Assembly (NCBI GenBank): GCA_013180625.2
Contig: SNVD02002577.1
Span: forward strand, 1,380,501-1,444,500
Length of the DNA stretch: 64,000 nucleotides
Origin: Boswellia sacra
Lineage: Eukaryota > Streptophyta > Magnoliopsida > Sapindales > Burseraceae
Reading direction: 5' to 3'
Positions 12,243-23,478 of this stretch are shown piece after piece (position 1 is the first letter of the stretch; every line of letters starts with the position of its first letter). The translations under genes and the position numbers were made by a program. Below the pieces are notes generated by a model. It was given only the letters and a program-made list of their open reading frames with translations. It ran no database searches and was not told the DNA's origin.

Positions 12243-14933
12243 ATTAAACTCATAACTTAAATCATATGAAAAACCATAAATTTAATATACTTTAATATAA
12301 TATGAAATTCTCAAAACATAATCTACTCACTGTATTTAAGCTCATTTTTGGCGAGTAACATTCTCAGAATTGTTGGATGGCCGAAAAACATCACCGGAAG
12401 TGTCGCCGCAAGTCGTCGCCGACGAGTGAATAGTGATCAAATTTCATTTCTCTTCGATTTGTAAAATTCGTATATCAACATGTAACAAAAATGGTATGGT
12501 TAGAAAGAGCATAGAACAAGCTTTAATTTAATGTAAAGATTTACTGGTAACTCACCGGATTTTGGCCGAAAAACGCATAGGAAGTCGTTGGCTTCCACGC
12601 TTCGATCCGCAAAAACGGTGGAAAACCCAAGGACAAGACATATATGGTTGGAAAGAGGACGTTACAAGCTTCAAAACGACATATCGTGGGGCCGGAGACT
12701 CGCCGATCAAAGGTGACGGTGAACAGTAACCTTCCCCTTTCTCTTTTTTCCCGATTCCGTCTCTCCCTCTTCACCCTTCTCTTATTCTTTTAAAAAAAAA
12801 CTTTGGGCTGGGCTGGGCTTTCTTCACAGCCCAATGGATTCACAGCCCAATGGGCATTACAACTCTACCCCCCTTAAAAGAAATTTCGTCATCGAAATTA
12901 TAATCATAGTTGAATTAAACATGAATATTAAACTCATAACTTAAATCATATGAAAAACCATAAATTTAATATACTTTAATATAATTTGAAATTCTCAAAA
13001 CATAATCCACTCACTGTATTTAAGCTCATTTTTGGGTGAGTAACGTTCTCAGAATTGTTGGATGGCCGGAAAACATGGCCGGAAGTGTCGCCGCAAGTCG
13101 TCGTCGATGAGTGAATAGTGATCGAATTTCATTTCTCTCCCATTTGTAAAATTCGTATATCAACATATAACAAAAATGGTATGGTTAGAAAGAGCATGGA
13201 ACAAGCTTTAATTTAATGTAAAGATTTACCGGTAACTTACCGGATTTTGACCGAAAAACGCATAGAAAGCCGTTGGCTTCCACGCTTCGATCCGCAAAAA
13301 CGGTTAAAAACCCAAGGACAAGACATATATGGTTGGAAAGATGACGTTACAAGCTTCAAAATGACATATCGTGGGGTCGAAGACTCGCCAGAATCGCCGA
13401 TTAAAGGCGACGGTGAACAGTGACCTTCCCCCTTCTCTCTTTTCCCGATTCCGTCTCTCCCTCTTCACCCTTCTCTTATTCTTTAAAAAAAAAAAAACTT
13501 TGGGCTGGGCTGGGCTTTCTTCATAGCCCAATGGATTCACAACCTACTGGGCATTACAACTCTACCCCACTTAAAAGAAATTTCGTCCTCGAAATTATAA
13601 TCGTAGTTAAATTAAACATGAATATTAAACTCATAACTTAAATCATATGAAAAACCATAAATTTAATATACTTTAATATAATATGAAATTCTCAAAACAT
13701 AATCCACTCACTGTATTTAAGCTCATTTTTGGGTGAGTAACATTCTCGGAATTGTTGGATGGCCGGAAGTGTCGCCGCAAGTCGTCGCCGATGAGTGAAT
13801 AGTGATCGAATTTCATTTCTCTCCGATTTGTAAAATTCGTATATCAACATGTAACAAAAATGGTATGGTTAGAAAGAGCATGGAACAAGCTTTTATTTAA
13901 TGTAAAGATTTACCGGTAACTCATCAGATTTTGGCCGAACAACGCATAAAAAGCCGTTGGCTTCCACGCTTCGATCCGCAAAAACGGTGAAAAACCCATG
14001 GACAAGACATATATGGTTGGAAAGAGAACGTTACAAGCTTCAAAATGACATATCGTGGGGCCGAAGACTCGCTGGAATCGCCGGTCAAAGGCGACGGTGA
14101 ATAGTGACCTTCCCCCTTCTCTCTTTTCCCGATTCCGTCTCTCCCTCTTCACCCTTCTCTTGTTCTTTTAAAAAAAAAACTTTGGGCTGGGCTGGGCTTT
14201 CTTCATAGCCCAACAGATTCACAGCCCACTAGGCATTACAACTCTACCCCACTTAAAAGAAATTTCATCCTCGAAATTATAATCGTAGTTCAATTAAATA
14301 TGAATATTAAACTCATAACTTAAATCATATGAAAAACCATAAATTTAATATACTTTAATATAATATGAAATTCTCAAAATATAATCCACTTACTGTATTT
14401 AAGCTCATTTTTGGGTGAGTAACATTCTCGGAATTGTTGGATGGCCGAAAAACATGGCCGGAAGTGTCGCCGACGAGTGAATAGTGATCGAATTTCATTT
14501 CTCTCCGATTTGTAAAATTCGTATATCAAGATGTAACAAAAATGATTTGGTTAGAAAGAGCATGGAACAAGCTTTAATTTAATGTAAAGATTTACCGGTA
14601 ACTCACCGGATTTTAGCTGGAAAACGCATAGGAAGTCGTTGGCTTCCACGCTTCGATCCACAAAAATGGTGGAAAACCCAAGGACAAGACATATATAGTT
14701 GGAAAGAGGACGTTACAAGCTTCAAAATGACATATCGTGGGGCCGGAGACTTGTCGAAAATCGATCGAAATCGCCGGTTAAAGGCGGTGGTGAACAGTGA
14801 CCTTCCCCCTTCTCTCTTTTCCCGATTCTGTCTCTCCCTCTTCACCTTTCTCTTATTCTTTTAAAAAAAAAACTTTGGGCTGGGCTGGGCTTTCTTCACA
14901 ACCCAATGGATTCACAGCCCAATGGGCATTACA
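12243..14933 (-). repeat. four-copy tandem array (~690 bp) of LTR end plus internal 3' sequence
   Basis: Unit starts at 12243, 12927, 13624 and 14306 (marker 'attaaactcataac') give spacings of 684, 697 and 682 bp and a last partial unit of 628 bp ending at the LTR edge. Each of the first three units ends with about 60 bp that lies outside a normal LTR, containing the complement of the purine tract (ctctacccc[c/a]cttaaaag) and the last codons of the polyprotein. Repeated - strand frames reading MKRERRNREKRE… are shadows of the array, not genes. Confidence 0.88.
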
Positions 14934-15322
14934 AGCATACTTGCAATCCTTGTTGCACCGCATCGCTAAAGGAGCTGCACTGCAGCGCAATCGCGAATTT
15001 TATTAAGGACAGTTTTGTAATCTTGTTTACCCTATATATTTATAATGTGTTTTGAGGGTAGCCATCAGAGAGTCTTGTGGGATGTACAGAGAGGTCTAAG
15101 AATGTTTGCAAACACCTAGAGAGAGATCTTGATGACCTTGTAAACAATTTTATCGTCATAGTGAAAATTTTTTGCAATGACTGAAGAACAGGACGTAGCC
15201 TTACATTGACATGAATGTATATAAATCTTGCATGTCCTTTATTTATTTATTTATTTATTTTTCCATGTTTTATTATTATTGTTCTGGAATTTAAAAGGAT
15301 CGAGGACGATTAATTCGCAACA

Positions 15323-15443
15323 GATCATGTTTTGGTCTGGTACTGGAACCATTGCTAGGGACGTGTGTTGCCATTGCAAAGTGTTGAAGTCTGCTTGGAT
15401 TATTTTCCCTCTCATGAACATTTTGCGCTTGTTCATATGTGCC
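15323..15443. other. 121-bp spacer between elements A and B
   Basis: Begins with GATCA, the right target duplication of A, and ends with GTGCC, the left target duplication of B. Nothing else is recognised. Confidence 0.7.
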
Positions 15444-15523
15444 TGTTAGCTTTTTTGGCTCATATGAAGTTTTTTAAAGATCCCACATCGATTAGCTTCT
15501 AAAATGTGGGTCTCTTGAAGGCT

Positions 15524-15530
15524 TATAAAA
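15524..15530 (+). promoter_or_regulatory. TATA box in 5' LTR of element B
   Basis: TATAAAA, within the hairpin-like AAGGCTTATAAAAGAAGCCTT. The same box occurs in the 3' LTR at 20310-20316. It marks the likely U3/R boundary about 25-35 bases downstream. Confidence 0.65.
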
Positions 15531-15590
15531 GAAGCCTTATGGGAAATTGTTTTGTGTCCCAAGAAAATATTCTCCACCCCCTAAAGTTGT

Positions 15591-15800
15591 AAGGTCTCGC
15601 AAATAAGACCTCATAGTTTAAGGGCCTTTCCGTAAGGACCTTAAAGTTTGTAATATTTGTTTTTCCCCTTTTATTTTGGGTATTTGTAGTATTACCCAAT
15701 TGTTTGGGTAATTATAGTTTGACCCAACTATTTGGGTAATTGCAGTTTGGCCCAATAGTTGTGGAATTTGTATTGTAGCCCAAAAGTTTGTAATTCTCTT
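15591..15800 (+). repeat. stem-loops and ~29-bp repeats in R/U5 of element B
   Basis: Two short inverted repeats (aaggtctc…aagacctc and taagggcc…aaggacctta) are followed from about 15692 by four ~29-bp variants of 'acccaattgtttgggtaattatagtttg'. Several of these are self-complementary (acccaa…tttgggt). The same structure is present in the 3' LTR. Confidence 0.6.
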
Positions 15801-15967
15801 TGAAGATAGTGGAAAGTTTCTTCAGCGGCGCTCGAGGACGTAGGTACTTATACCGAACCTCGTTAAATCCTGGTGTGTATTCTATTTCTGCATTGTGGTT
15901 GATTGGTTGCCTCTTTAATTGCTATTATATTCAATTATCTGGCATAGTTGCGCTTGTGCATAACAAT

Positions 15968-15979
15968 TGGTATCAGAGC
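15968..15979 (+). other. primer binding site, tRNA-iMet, element B
   Basis: TGGTATCAGAGC, an exact match to the usual initiator tRNA-Met primer site, two bases after the LTR end. Confidence 0.92.
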
Positions 15980-16131
15980 CGAAGGTTTTGGGTAGTTAGT
16001 GGCTATTTCATTGAAGCACTTGCTACTATTCTGGGCTGTTGATTTTGGATTGCTAGTTATTGAATATAATAGTTTGTTTGGAACTTGGTTATTGGTGATT
16101 TGTGTATCGAGCTTATTTGTGAGAGGTAGTA

Positions 16132-19100
16132 ATGGCTTCATCGTCTACTGTATCTGAGAAGACAGTGACTGTGACAAATGCAAAAATAGATGTTGAAAAA
16201 TTTGATGGCCGAAATAATTTCGGCTTATGGCAGAGTGAGGTGTTGGACGGGTTGTATCAGCAGGATTTGGATATTGTTCTGGAAGAAACAAAACCAGAAG
16301 ATATCAGTGCAAGAGATTGGGACAGGCTGAATATAAAAGCTTGTGGGTTGATTCGCTCTTGCTTATGTAGAGAACAAAAGTATCCGTTCACTAAGGAGAC
16401 ATCTGCAAGCAAACTGTGGAAGGCGCTGGAGAACAAATATATGAAGAAAAGCAATGAGAATCGGCTGTATCTATTGAAGAGATTGTTCCGTCTCCAGTTA
16501 AAACCAGGTACGAGCATCAGTTCTCATATTGATGAGTTTAATAAGTTAATTGCTGATTTGTTAAACTTAGATGAAACCTTCAAAGATGAGATTAAGGCTA
16601 TGCTATTGATTGGCTCACTTCCGGATGAATTAGATCATTTATGCATTACTCTTATCCATGGAAAAGATAAACTGTCTTTTGAAGAAGTCTGTTCTGCTTT
16701 GTTGAATTATGAAATTCGTAAGAAAGATCAAAGGGAACATAGGGATGAGTCAGTAGATGCATTGACAGTGAGAGGGCGTAGTCATAGTAGGAAACCAGGA
16801 AAAAGGGGAAAATCTTTGTCGAGGGGTAGATTAGGAAAAGATGAGTGTGCCTTTTGTCGTGAGAAAGGGCATTGGAAGAAAGATTGTCCTAAGTTGAAAA
16901 AGAAAGATAAGGGCAAGGCTGTTTCTGATGCATGTGTTGTTGAGCGTGAGGATGATAGTGATTCAGATATTTGTCTAGTTGGTCATCCGTCCACTTCTGT
17001 TTCTGATGAGTGGATTATGGATTCGGGTTGTACTTATCATATGTGTCCACATCGGGATTGGTTCTTTCAATTTGAGGAGCTTGATTGTGGAGTTGTGTAT
17101 ATGGGTAATGATGATATTTGCCATACTGCTGGGATAGGTTCGATCCGATTGAGGAATCATGATGGACTGACTAGAGTTCTGACAGATGTTCGGTATGTAC
17201 CGAAGTTGAAGAAGAATCTCATCTCTTTGGGAGCCTTGGAATCTAAAGGCTGTGGTATATCTATTCGAGATGGTATTCTGAGGGTCACTTCAGGCGCTCT
17301 TGTGGTATTGAAAGGCACTAGGAGAAACAACTTGTATTACTATAATGGTAGTACAGTTACTGGATCAGCGGCTACGGTTTCTGATAATGTTGCAGATTCA
17401 GAGATTACGAGACTGTGGCATATGCGTTTGGGACATGCAGGTGAGAAAGCCTTATTCAGTTTGGTGAAACGAGGCTTATTGAAAGGTGCAAAGACCTGCA
17501 AGCTGGATTTCTGTGAGCATTGTGTTCTGGGAAAGCAGAAGAGAGTGAAATTTGGCACCGCTATTCATAATACCAAGGGTATTCTTGATTATGTTCACTC
17601 AGATGTGTGGGGACCTACTAAAACTGCATCTATGGGAGGTAGGCACTACTTTGTTACTTTTGTTGATGACTTTTCCAGAAGAACTTGGGTGTACTGTTTG
17701 AAATCAAAAGATGATGTACTCCGTGTTTTCCTTAAATGGAAAAAGATGATTGAGACACAGACTGGTAAGAAGATCAAGCATCTCAGAACAGATAATGGTG
17801 GTGAGTATTGCAGTGATCAGTTTTTGAAATTGTGTCAAGATGAAGGTATTGTACGTCATTTTACTGTTAGAGGTACACCGCAGCAGAATGGGGTGGCAGA
17901 ACGCATGAACCGGACATTGCTGGAGAAAGTTCGGTGTATGTTGTCCAATGCTGGGTTGGGCAAAGAGTTTTGGGCTGAGGCTGTGACTTATGCATGTCAT
18001 CTCATTAATCGTCTACCTTCAGCTGCTATTGATGATAGAACTCCATTGGAGGTATGGTCTGGACAACCTGTTTCTGATTATGATTCTTTACATGTTTTTG
18101 GTTCTCACTGCATATTATCATGTGAAAGAATCTAAGCTGGATCCTAGAGCCAAGAAAGCGATTTTCTTGGGATTTGCTTCAGGAGTAAAAGGATATCGTC
18201 TTTGGTGTCCTAGTTCGAGGAAGATTGTATCCAGCAGAGATGTGACATTTGATGAGTCTTCAATGTTGAAGAAATCAGAAAACCAACAAAGGTGAATGGT
18301 ACTCCACAGCAGGTGGAGCATACTCAGCAGCAGGTGGAGTTTGAAACGACGACATTGAACCCAGTTAGATCTGTTGAGACAGATGATGGTACTCCTATGA
18401 CAGAGGGAGATTTGGGAGATGATGGGAGGGTTCTACTCAGGAACCTCAACAGCAACAAGAATCTATTGCAATTGATAGGCCAAGACGTGAGATTCGCAGA
18501 CCTGCTCGATTTGCTGATATGGTGGCCTATGCACTTCCAATTGTAGATGCTGATGTTCCTTCCACTTATAGAGAGGCAGTCAGATGTTCTGAAATTGATG
18601 AGTGGAAGACAGCTATGAGGGAAGAGATGCAGTCTCTTCAGAAGAATGAAACTTGGGAGCTAGCTCAACTACCGAAAGGTAAAAAGGCAATTGGGTGCAA
18701 ATGGGTATATGCAAAGAAAGATGGATTTCCTGACAAGAATGACATCCGCTACAAGGCAAGGTTGGTGGCTAAAGGCTACGCTCAGAGGGAAGGAATTGAC
18801 TACAATGAGGTATTTTCTCCAGTTGTGAAACATTCTTCCATTAGAATTTTATTAGCCTTGGTAGCTCAGATGAATATGGAACTAGTTCAATTGGATGTAA
18901 AAACTGCATTTTTACATGGTGACTTGGAAGAGGAAATCTATATGACTCAGCCAGAGGGATTCAGAGTTGCTGGTAAGGAAAACTTGGTTTGTAAACTGAA
19001 AAGATCGCTTTATGGTTTGAAGCAATCTCCCAGACAGTGGTATAAGCGATTTGATCGGTTTATGATGGGTCAGAGGTACACAAGAAGCAAATTTGATAAT

Positions 19101-20128
19101 TGTGTGTATTTTCATAGGCTACATGATGGTTCTTTCATTTATCTACTCTTGTATGTTGATGATATGTTGATAGCTTCGACGAATGTCGAAGAAATTGCAA
19201 AGTTGAAGACTCGGTTGAATCGAGAGTTTGAGATGAAAGATTTGGGTGAAGCTAAGAAGATTCTTGGCATGGAGATTAGCAGAGATAGAGGGAGAAGCAA
19301 GATTTGTTTGACTCAGAAGCAGTATCTGAAGAAGGTATTACAGCAGTTTGGCATTACAGAGCAGTCAAAACCTGTAAGTACCCCACTTGCCCCTCATATG
19401 AAGCTCAGTGCATCTTTATCTCCTAGTACAGATGAGGAACGAGAGTATATGTCTCGAGTTCCGTATGCTAATGCAGTTGGTAGCCTGATGTATGCTATGG
19501 TGTGTACGAGACCCGACATTTCACATGCAGTTGGAGTTGTGAGCAGTATATGCATGATCCTGGTAAAGGACATTGGCAAGCAGTGAAATGGATTTTACGG
19601 TATTTGTTGAGAACCGTAGATGTTGGCTTAGTCTTTGAGAGGGATGATACATGTGGTCAGTGTGCTATTGGTTATGTTGATTCTGATTATGCTGGTGATT
19701 TGGATAAACGTCGGTCGACAACCGGTTATGTGTTTACTCTTGCAAGAGCACCAGTGAGTTGGAAGTCTACTTTACAGTCTACAGTGGCTTTGTCTACTAC
19801 AGAGGCAGAGTATATGGCAATGACAGAGGCTGTGAAGGAAGCTATTTGGCTACAGGGATTACTGGATGAATTGGGAATTGGGCAGAAGAAGATTACTCTT
19901 TATTCTGACAGTCAGAGTGCTATTCACTTAGCTAAGAATCCAGTGTTCCATGTTCGTACGAAGCATATTGATGTTCGGTATCATTTTGTGCGGGAGATCA
20001 TTGATGAAGGGAGAATCTTACTTCAGAAGATTGGGACTGCCGAGAATCCCGCAGATATGTTGACTAAGGTTGTGACAGCGATCAAGTTCAGTCATTGTTT
20101 GGACTTGATCAACATTGTGCCTGTTTGA
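16132..20128 (+). pseudogene. gag-pol polyprotein of element B with four 1-bp frameshifts
   Basis: Reading starts at ATG 16132. The first frame (16132-18135, 667 codons) carries Gag, a CCHC zinc knuckle (CAFCREKGHWKKDC, residues about 239-252), aspartic protease (DSGCTYH, about 297), GAG-pre-integrase (LWHMRLGHAGEKA) and the integrase core (HSDVWGP, LRTDNGGEYC, GTPQQNGVAERMNRT). The frame is broken near 18101-18108 (one base gained), 18276-18282, 18421-18430 and 19545-19552 (one lost each). RT lies in 18519-19586 (YVDD from 19152, SLYGLKQSPRQW), and RNase H at 19502-20128 ([17 protein letters not shown]). No nonsense substitutions were noticed apart from those caused by the shifts. A functional polyprotein cannot be made from this copy as written. 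Confidence 0.92.
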
Positions 20129-20213
20129 CTGCGCCATTGGGCGCATTTGGAGGCGTTGCAGTTGTGATAGAGAATGTGGGGAAAAGAAAAAATTTGTGAT
20201 GGGTCGGCATATT

Positions 20214-20229
20214 CGCCAAGGTGGAGATT
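20214..20229 (+). other. polypurine tract of element B
   Basis: 'gccaaggtggagattt' abuts the 3' LTR start TGTTAGC at 20230. Confidence 0.75.
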
Positions 20230-20752
20230 TGTTAGCTTTTTTGGCTCATATGAAGTTTTTTAAAGATCCCACATCGATTAGCTTCTAAAATGTGGGTCTC
20301 TTGAAGGCTTATAAAAGAAGCCTTATGGGAAATTGTTTTGTGTCCCAAGAAAATATTCTCCACCCCCCTAAAGTTGTAAGGTCTCGCAAATAAGACCTCA
20401 TAGTTTAAGGGCCTTTCCGTAAGGACCTTAAAGTTTGTAATATTTGTTTTTCCCCTTTTATTTTGGGTATTTGTAGTATTACCCAATTGTTTGGGTAATT
20501 ATAGTTTGACCCAACTATTTGGGTAATTGCAGTTTGGCCCAATAGTTGTGGAATTTGTATTGTAGCCCAAAAGTTTGTAATTCTCTTTGAAGATAGTGGA
20601 AAGTTTCTTCAGCGGCGCCCGAGGACGTAGGTACTTATACCGAACCTCGTTAAATCCTGGTGTGTATTCTATTTCTGCATTGTGGTTGATTGGTTGCCTC
20701 TTTAATTGCTATTATATTCAATTATCTGGCATAGTTGCGCTTGTGCATAACA
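20230..20752 (+). repeat. 3' LTR of element B
   Basis: 523 bp, almost identical to 15444-15965: one extra C in the run near 20361 and C instead of T near 20619. Ends AACA, then the duplication GTGCC. Confidence 0.95.
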
Positions 20753-20757
20753 GTGCC

Positions 20758-22858
20758 ATCCCACACTGATCTGTGAAATGTCAATATGGAAGTGGAGAGA
20801 GTAAATAGAGTTACTGGTTGACACATGCCAGTTGAAAAGGAAATCAAGTTAAGACCTCTCCCTGAAGAAGAATTTGATTACTTAGCAAAACTGCCAAAGT
20901 ATAATAAAGTTAACATCAAGTAATTAAAAGGCTAAAGAAGAATCAGTTTCTGTAAAAATCTTGTAAAATCGACAGCTTTCTACAACTAAAGTAAAGCTGG
21001 TATAACATGCAAAAATGCAATCTTCTAGGTCGTACCATATGATATCAAAGTAGGATTTTGCATATAGCATCTTAAAAAACTCTGTAGCCTTTTTACATCT
21101 TCTGGGCAGCTAATATAAACAGAGTAACTCAATTTTAGACACGAGTTTATATTCTCAAGGCGTTTTCAGCTTTCTGTGAGAGCATCTTTTCTTTTTTAAT
21201 AGATGATCATGGCTCAATAATCCATGGAATATTTATGGGCAGCAAAAGCGAAGTTGAAAAACAAAAATTCAAACCCATGAATTATCTAAGAATTGTTATT
21301 TACGAGTGGGGGACAGAGCAAAACGCCCTCTCTGTTCCTTGCATATTACCAACATTAGTGAATAGTTCGGTGTCTGTAGGGTTTTTGGACCACATTACAA
21401 GTATAATGCAATAGGGGTCGATTTTACTTCTTGTTTATTGTGTACTCCTTCCTGTCTAGTCTCTTAATGGCAAAAACATACAAAGCAATGGTTGGCTGCC
21501 AATGCATATATGGACCAGAATATATGGGCCGGGTTTAGTCTTTTCTAGCATCATTATCTCTCCAATTTCTCAAATTTTCTTGCCTTGTCTAATATTTATT
21601 AGTATGTTAAATAACAAAAATAACCTCTAATAATTCTGGTTCTTTCTGGTATCTCCATCATCAGATTCATTAGCATCACTCATATCTTAGCATGGTCTAG
21701 AGGAGAGGGCCACCATCACAAAGTGACTTTTCTTGCTCTTTGATCTTGTGGTGGAGTAAGGTTTACTAATCTCCAAACTCGTCTTTGAGGTCAATCATGA
21801 TTATGTGGAAATAGAATGAATTGGCAGTATTCTTTAAAGCTGTGTTGAATGGTCTCTGACCATTTTATGTTAATTTATTTACAGAGAGCAACTAGATAAT
21901 GAATTATAACCAAATAATTGAATAGCTATCTCTACCGACTCCACATTACCTTTCTTTCAATTTTGTTTTTCAGTTTTTCCCGTATCTTAGAGGTAGATTG
22001 TGTCTTCAGCATAATTTTTATCTGGATTAATCCAAACTGGAACTAAACCAGTAAAAGTTAATAAATTATGAAAAGTAAATAAAAATTGAACAGCCAAATC
22101 TCAGAGCAACATATTTGACTTATTGACTAGGTGAATGGGCCTACTAATGACTTAAGACTGATTGACGTCTTTTAAAACTACATATTACATTGGTTATAAA
22201 TAACTAATAAATAAGATAATGAGATAATATTTTTCAAATATTCAGTAATTTGTTTAGGCCAGAATTCAAATTCATTGGATGGGGATTTCCATAATGTGCT
22301 GCTCCTGCTGTCGAAAATCAAATGTAAAAGTCTGACAACAATACTGTTTTATTATTATTTATTTAAATCCAAGTCTCAAACCTTGGTGAAAGGAATTGAG
22401 ATATTTAAACACATATATTTAAAAATATATATGGACAAGGTGAAATTCAATATATAGTACATCTTTGTCGGTGTTTCCCCTGATTGTATGAACCACACTG
22501 GCTCGAGAGTATTGAAAAATGCAGTCCACTTCCACTCTTTCTCACACTCTTCATCCGGCCACCTTCACTTCTCTCAAATACTGATCAGTGCGATTGCTGT
22601 ATCTATGATTGGGAAATTTTCAATTCAATTAACTACTAGCTAGACTACTCCTTGTGCGATGCCAGTATTCATCTTGGGGCCAACTCTTCAAAATTTTGAG
22701 CCTTAATCTCCTCTCTCTCTTTCTTGGATTCCCAATCCAACAGACGTTGAACTCACAATAAAGTGCTTGATCAGGCCCTCATAATAACAACCTGAAACAG
22801 CTCTGGAGTTTCATTTTCTTTCTTCATCATTATCTATTTGAGAGCTATATATATAATT
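20758..22858. other. 2.1-kb intergenic region upstream of the GATA gene
   Basis: No coding region is supported. The last 300 bases contain CT-rich stretches (ctcctctctctctttcttgg, about 22708-22729) and a TATA-like 'gctatatatata' just before the ATG, plausible core promoter or 5' UTR of the GATA gene. The remainder is AT-rich spacer. Confidence 0.5.
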
Positions 22859-23478
22859 ATGGATGTGAAGACAACTTTTAGGGTAAGTGCTCTCTTGTCC
22901 TCTAAAGTTTCAGCTAGCTCTTGTTATTAAGACCACCATTTCATGTTATGAGCTTCTGATCAACTTGATCTTTTTTATTAAATAACAGGAACCACAGTTA
23001 CCACAGGGCTCGAATACCTTACCAGCAATTGTATTTAACGAGATGGAGAAAAGTTGTATCAATTGTCACACAACAAGAACACCTCTATGGAGAGGCGGTC
23101 CAGCTGGCCCCAAGGTACAATAATCATTAATCATACTCCTCTTTTTTTTTCTTTTTTTTTTAAGTAAAATATATTTTCTTCCATATAAAGTGTGTTATAA
23201 TTGGTTGGTTATTGTTTTGATTTCGTTCGATCTTGTCCCTCTGTTTCCAGTCACTTTGCAACGCGTGTGGGATTAGATACAGAAAGGCGAAGAGGGCACT
23301 GCTTGGTTTCGACAAACAAATAGCGAAGAAGTGCAGAAGAAAAACAAGCAAAGGTGCTGGGAAGCTTGGAGTTAAGCTGAAGATGGGAGGAAAAATGTTG
23401 TTGCAAAGATCAGTGGGAGAGGAGGAACAAGCTGCTTTACTATTGATGGCTCTATCTTGCGGCTTTGTCTATGCTTAG
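22859..23478 (+). CDS. LLM-domain B-class GATA transcription factor (GATA15/16/17-like), 3 exons
   Basis: Exons are 22859-22882, 22989-23114 and 23251-23478, with GT-AG introns (gtaagt…aacag, gtacaa…ccag), encoding 125 aa. A single zinc finger C31-X2-C34-X18-C53-X2-C56 (CINC…[22 protein letters not shown]) is the plant class-B form. It binds GATA motifs in the nucleus. The last 14 residues, ALLLMALSCGFVYA, contain the Leu-Leu-Met signature of LLM-domain B-GATAs; in Arabidopsis this group acts in greening, cytokinin/gibberellin and light responses and includes short members of similar size. A basic tail follows the finger (KKCRRKTSKGAGK). Exon 1 encodes only eight residues, so its exact donor is slightly uncertain. 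Orientation and sequence context do not link it to its neighbours. Confidence 0.93.

Larger units (their letters stand above)
9148..14933 (-). mobile_element. Ty3/gypsy solo LTR (chromovirus-type), 5786 bp, reverse orientation
   Basis: The block is bounded by a perfect 5-bp duplication AGCAT (9143-9147, 14934-14938) and has TG…CA ends (TGACACGACC … GGGCATTACA). Repeated copies of the adjoining internal sequence inside it read, on the - strand, as a short coding end (FEDEI…) followed by a purine tract (aaggggggtagag) and then TGTAATGCCC. That is the 3' internal end of gypsy chromoviruses, so the LTR reads right to left. No complete internal domain remains, hence a solo LTR formed by LTR-LTR recombination. 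Without the extra tandem copies the LTR would be about 3.7 kb. Most of 9148-12240 is very AT-rich and non-coding. Confidence 0.85.
1306..15322 (+). mobile_element. copia element A (Tork/Tnt1-like), old and broken, with nested insertions
   Basis: The two LTRs (1306-1849, and 8970-9147 joined to 14939-15322) start TGTTGAG, and the right one ends in CA. The flanks GATTA/GATCA are a one-mismatch 5-bp target duplication. A primer binding site follows the left LTR and a purine tract precedes the right one. Gag, protease, integrase, RT and RNase H remnants occur in copia order. Many stop codons and frameshifts and strong LTR divergence show it is long dead. At least four later insertions sit inside it, at 2412-3122, about 3543-5388, 8248-8808 and 9148-14933. 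Tork affinity is judged from the GAG-pre-integrase and integrase wording. Confidence 0.9.
8970..15322 (+). repeat. 3' LTR of element A, split by a gypsy solo LTR
   Basis: 8970-9147 aligns with the first third of the 5' LTR and 14939-15322 with the remainder. Removing 9148-14938 (the insert plus one copy of AGCAT) restores a collinear LTR of about 562 bp, close to the left LTR's 544 bp. It ends …CGCAACA. Confidence 0.88.
15444..15965 (+). repeat. 5' LTR of element B
   Basis: Starts TGTTAGC and ends GCATAACA. Contains a TATA box, then a stem-loop-rich leader-like stretch and four ~29-bp repeats built around 'cccaa…tttgggtaatt'. Confidence 0.95.
15444..20752 (+). mobile_element. copia element B (Tork/Tnt1-like), full length, very young
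   Basis: 5309 bp with TG…CA LTRs of 522 and 523 bp and a perfect 5-bp target duplication GTGCC (15439-15443, 20753-20757). The two LTRs differ by one C-run length change and one substitution (ggcgctcg/ggcgcccg), as far as reading by eye shows. A primer binding site, polypurine tract and one continuous gag-pol homology are all present. Four single-base frameshifts break gag-pol. It lies immediately right of element A in the same orientation; the two elements differ in sequence. Confidence 0.95.

Noticed and set aside
12541..14845. Four similar - strand open frames (MKRERRNREKREGGRSLFT…) looking like a tandem gene family
   Set aside because: They are the same frame repeated by the ~690-bp units of the gypsy LTR array. 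There is no start context or domain, and the frames vary in length with the repeats.
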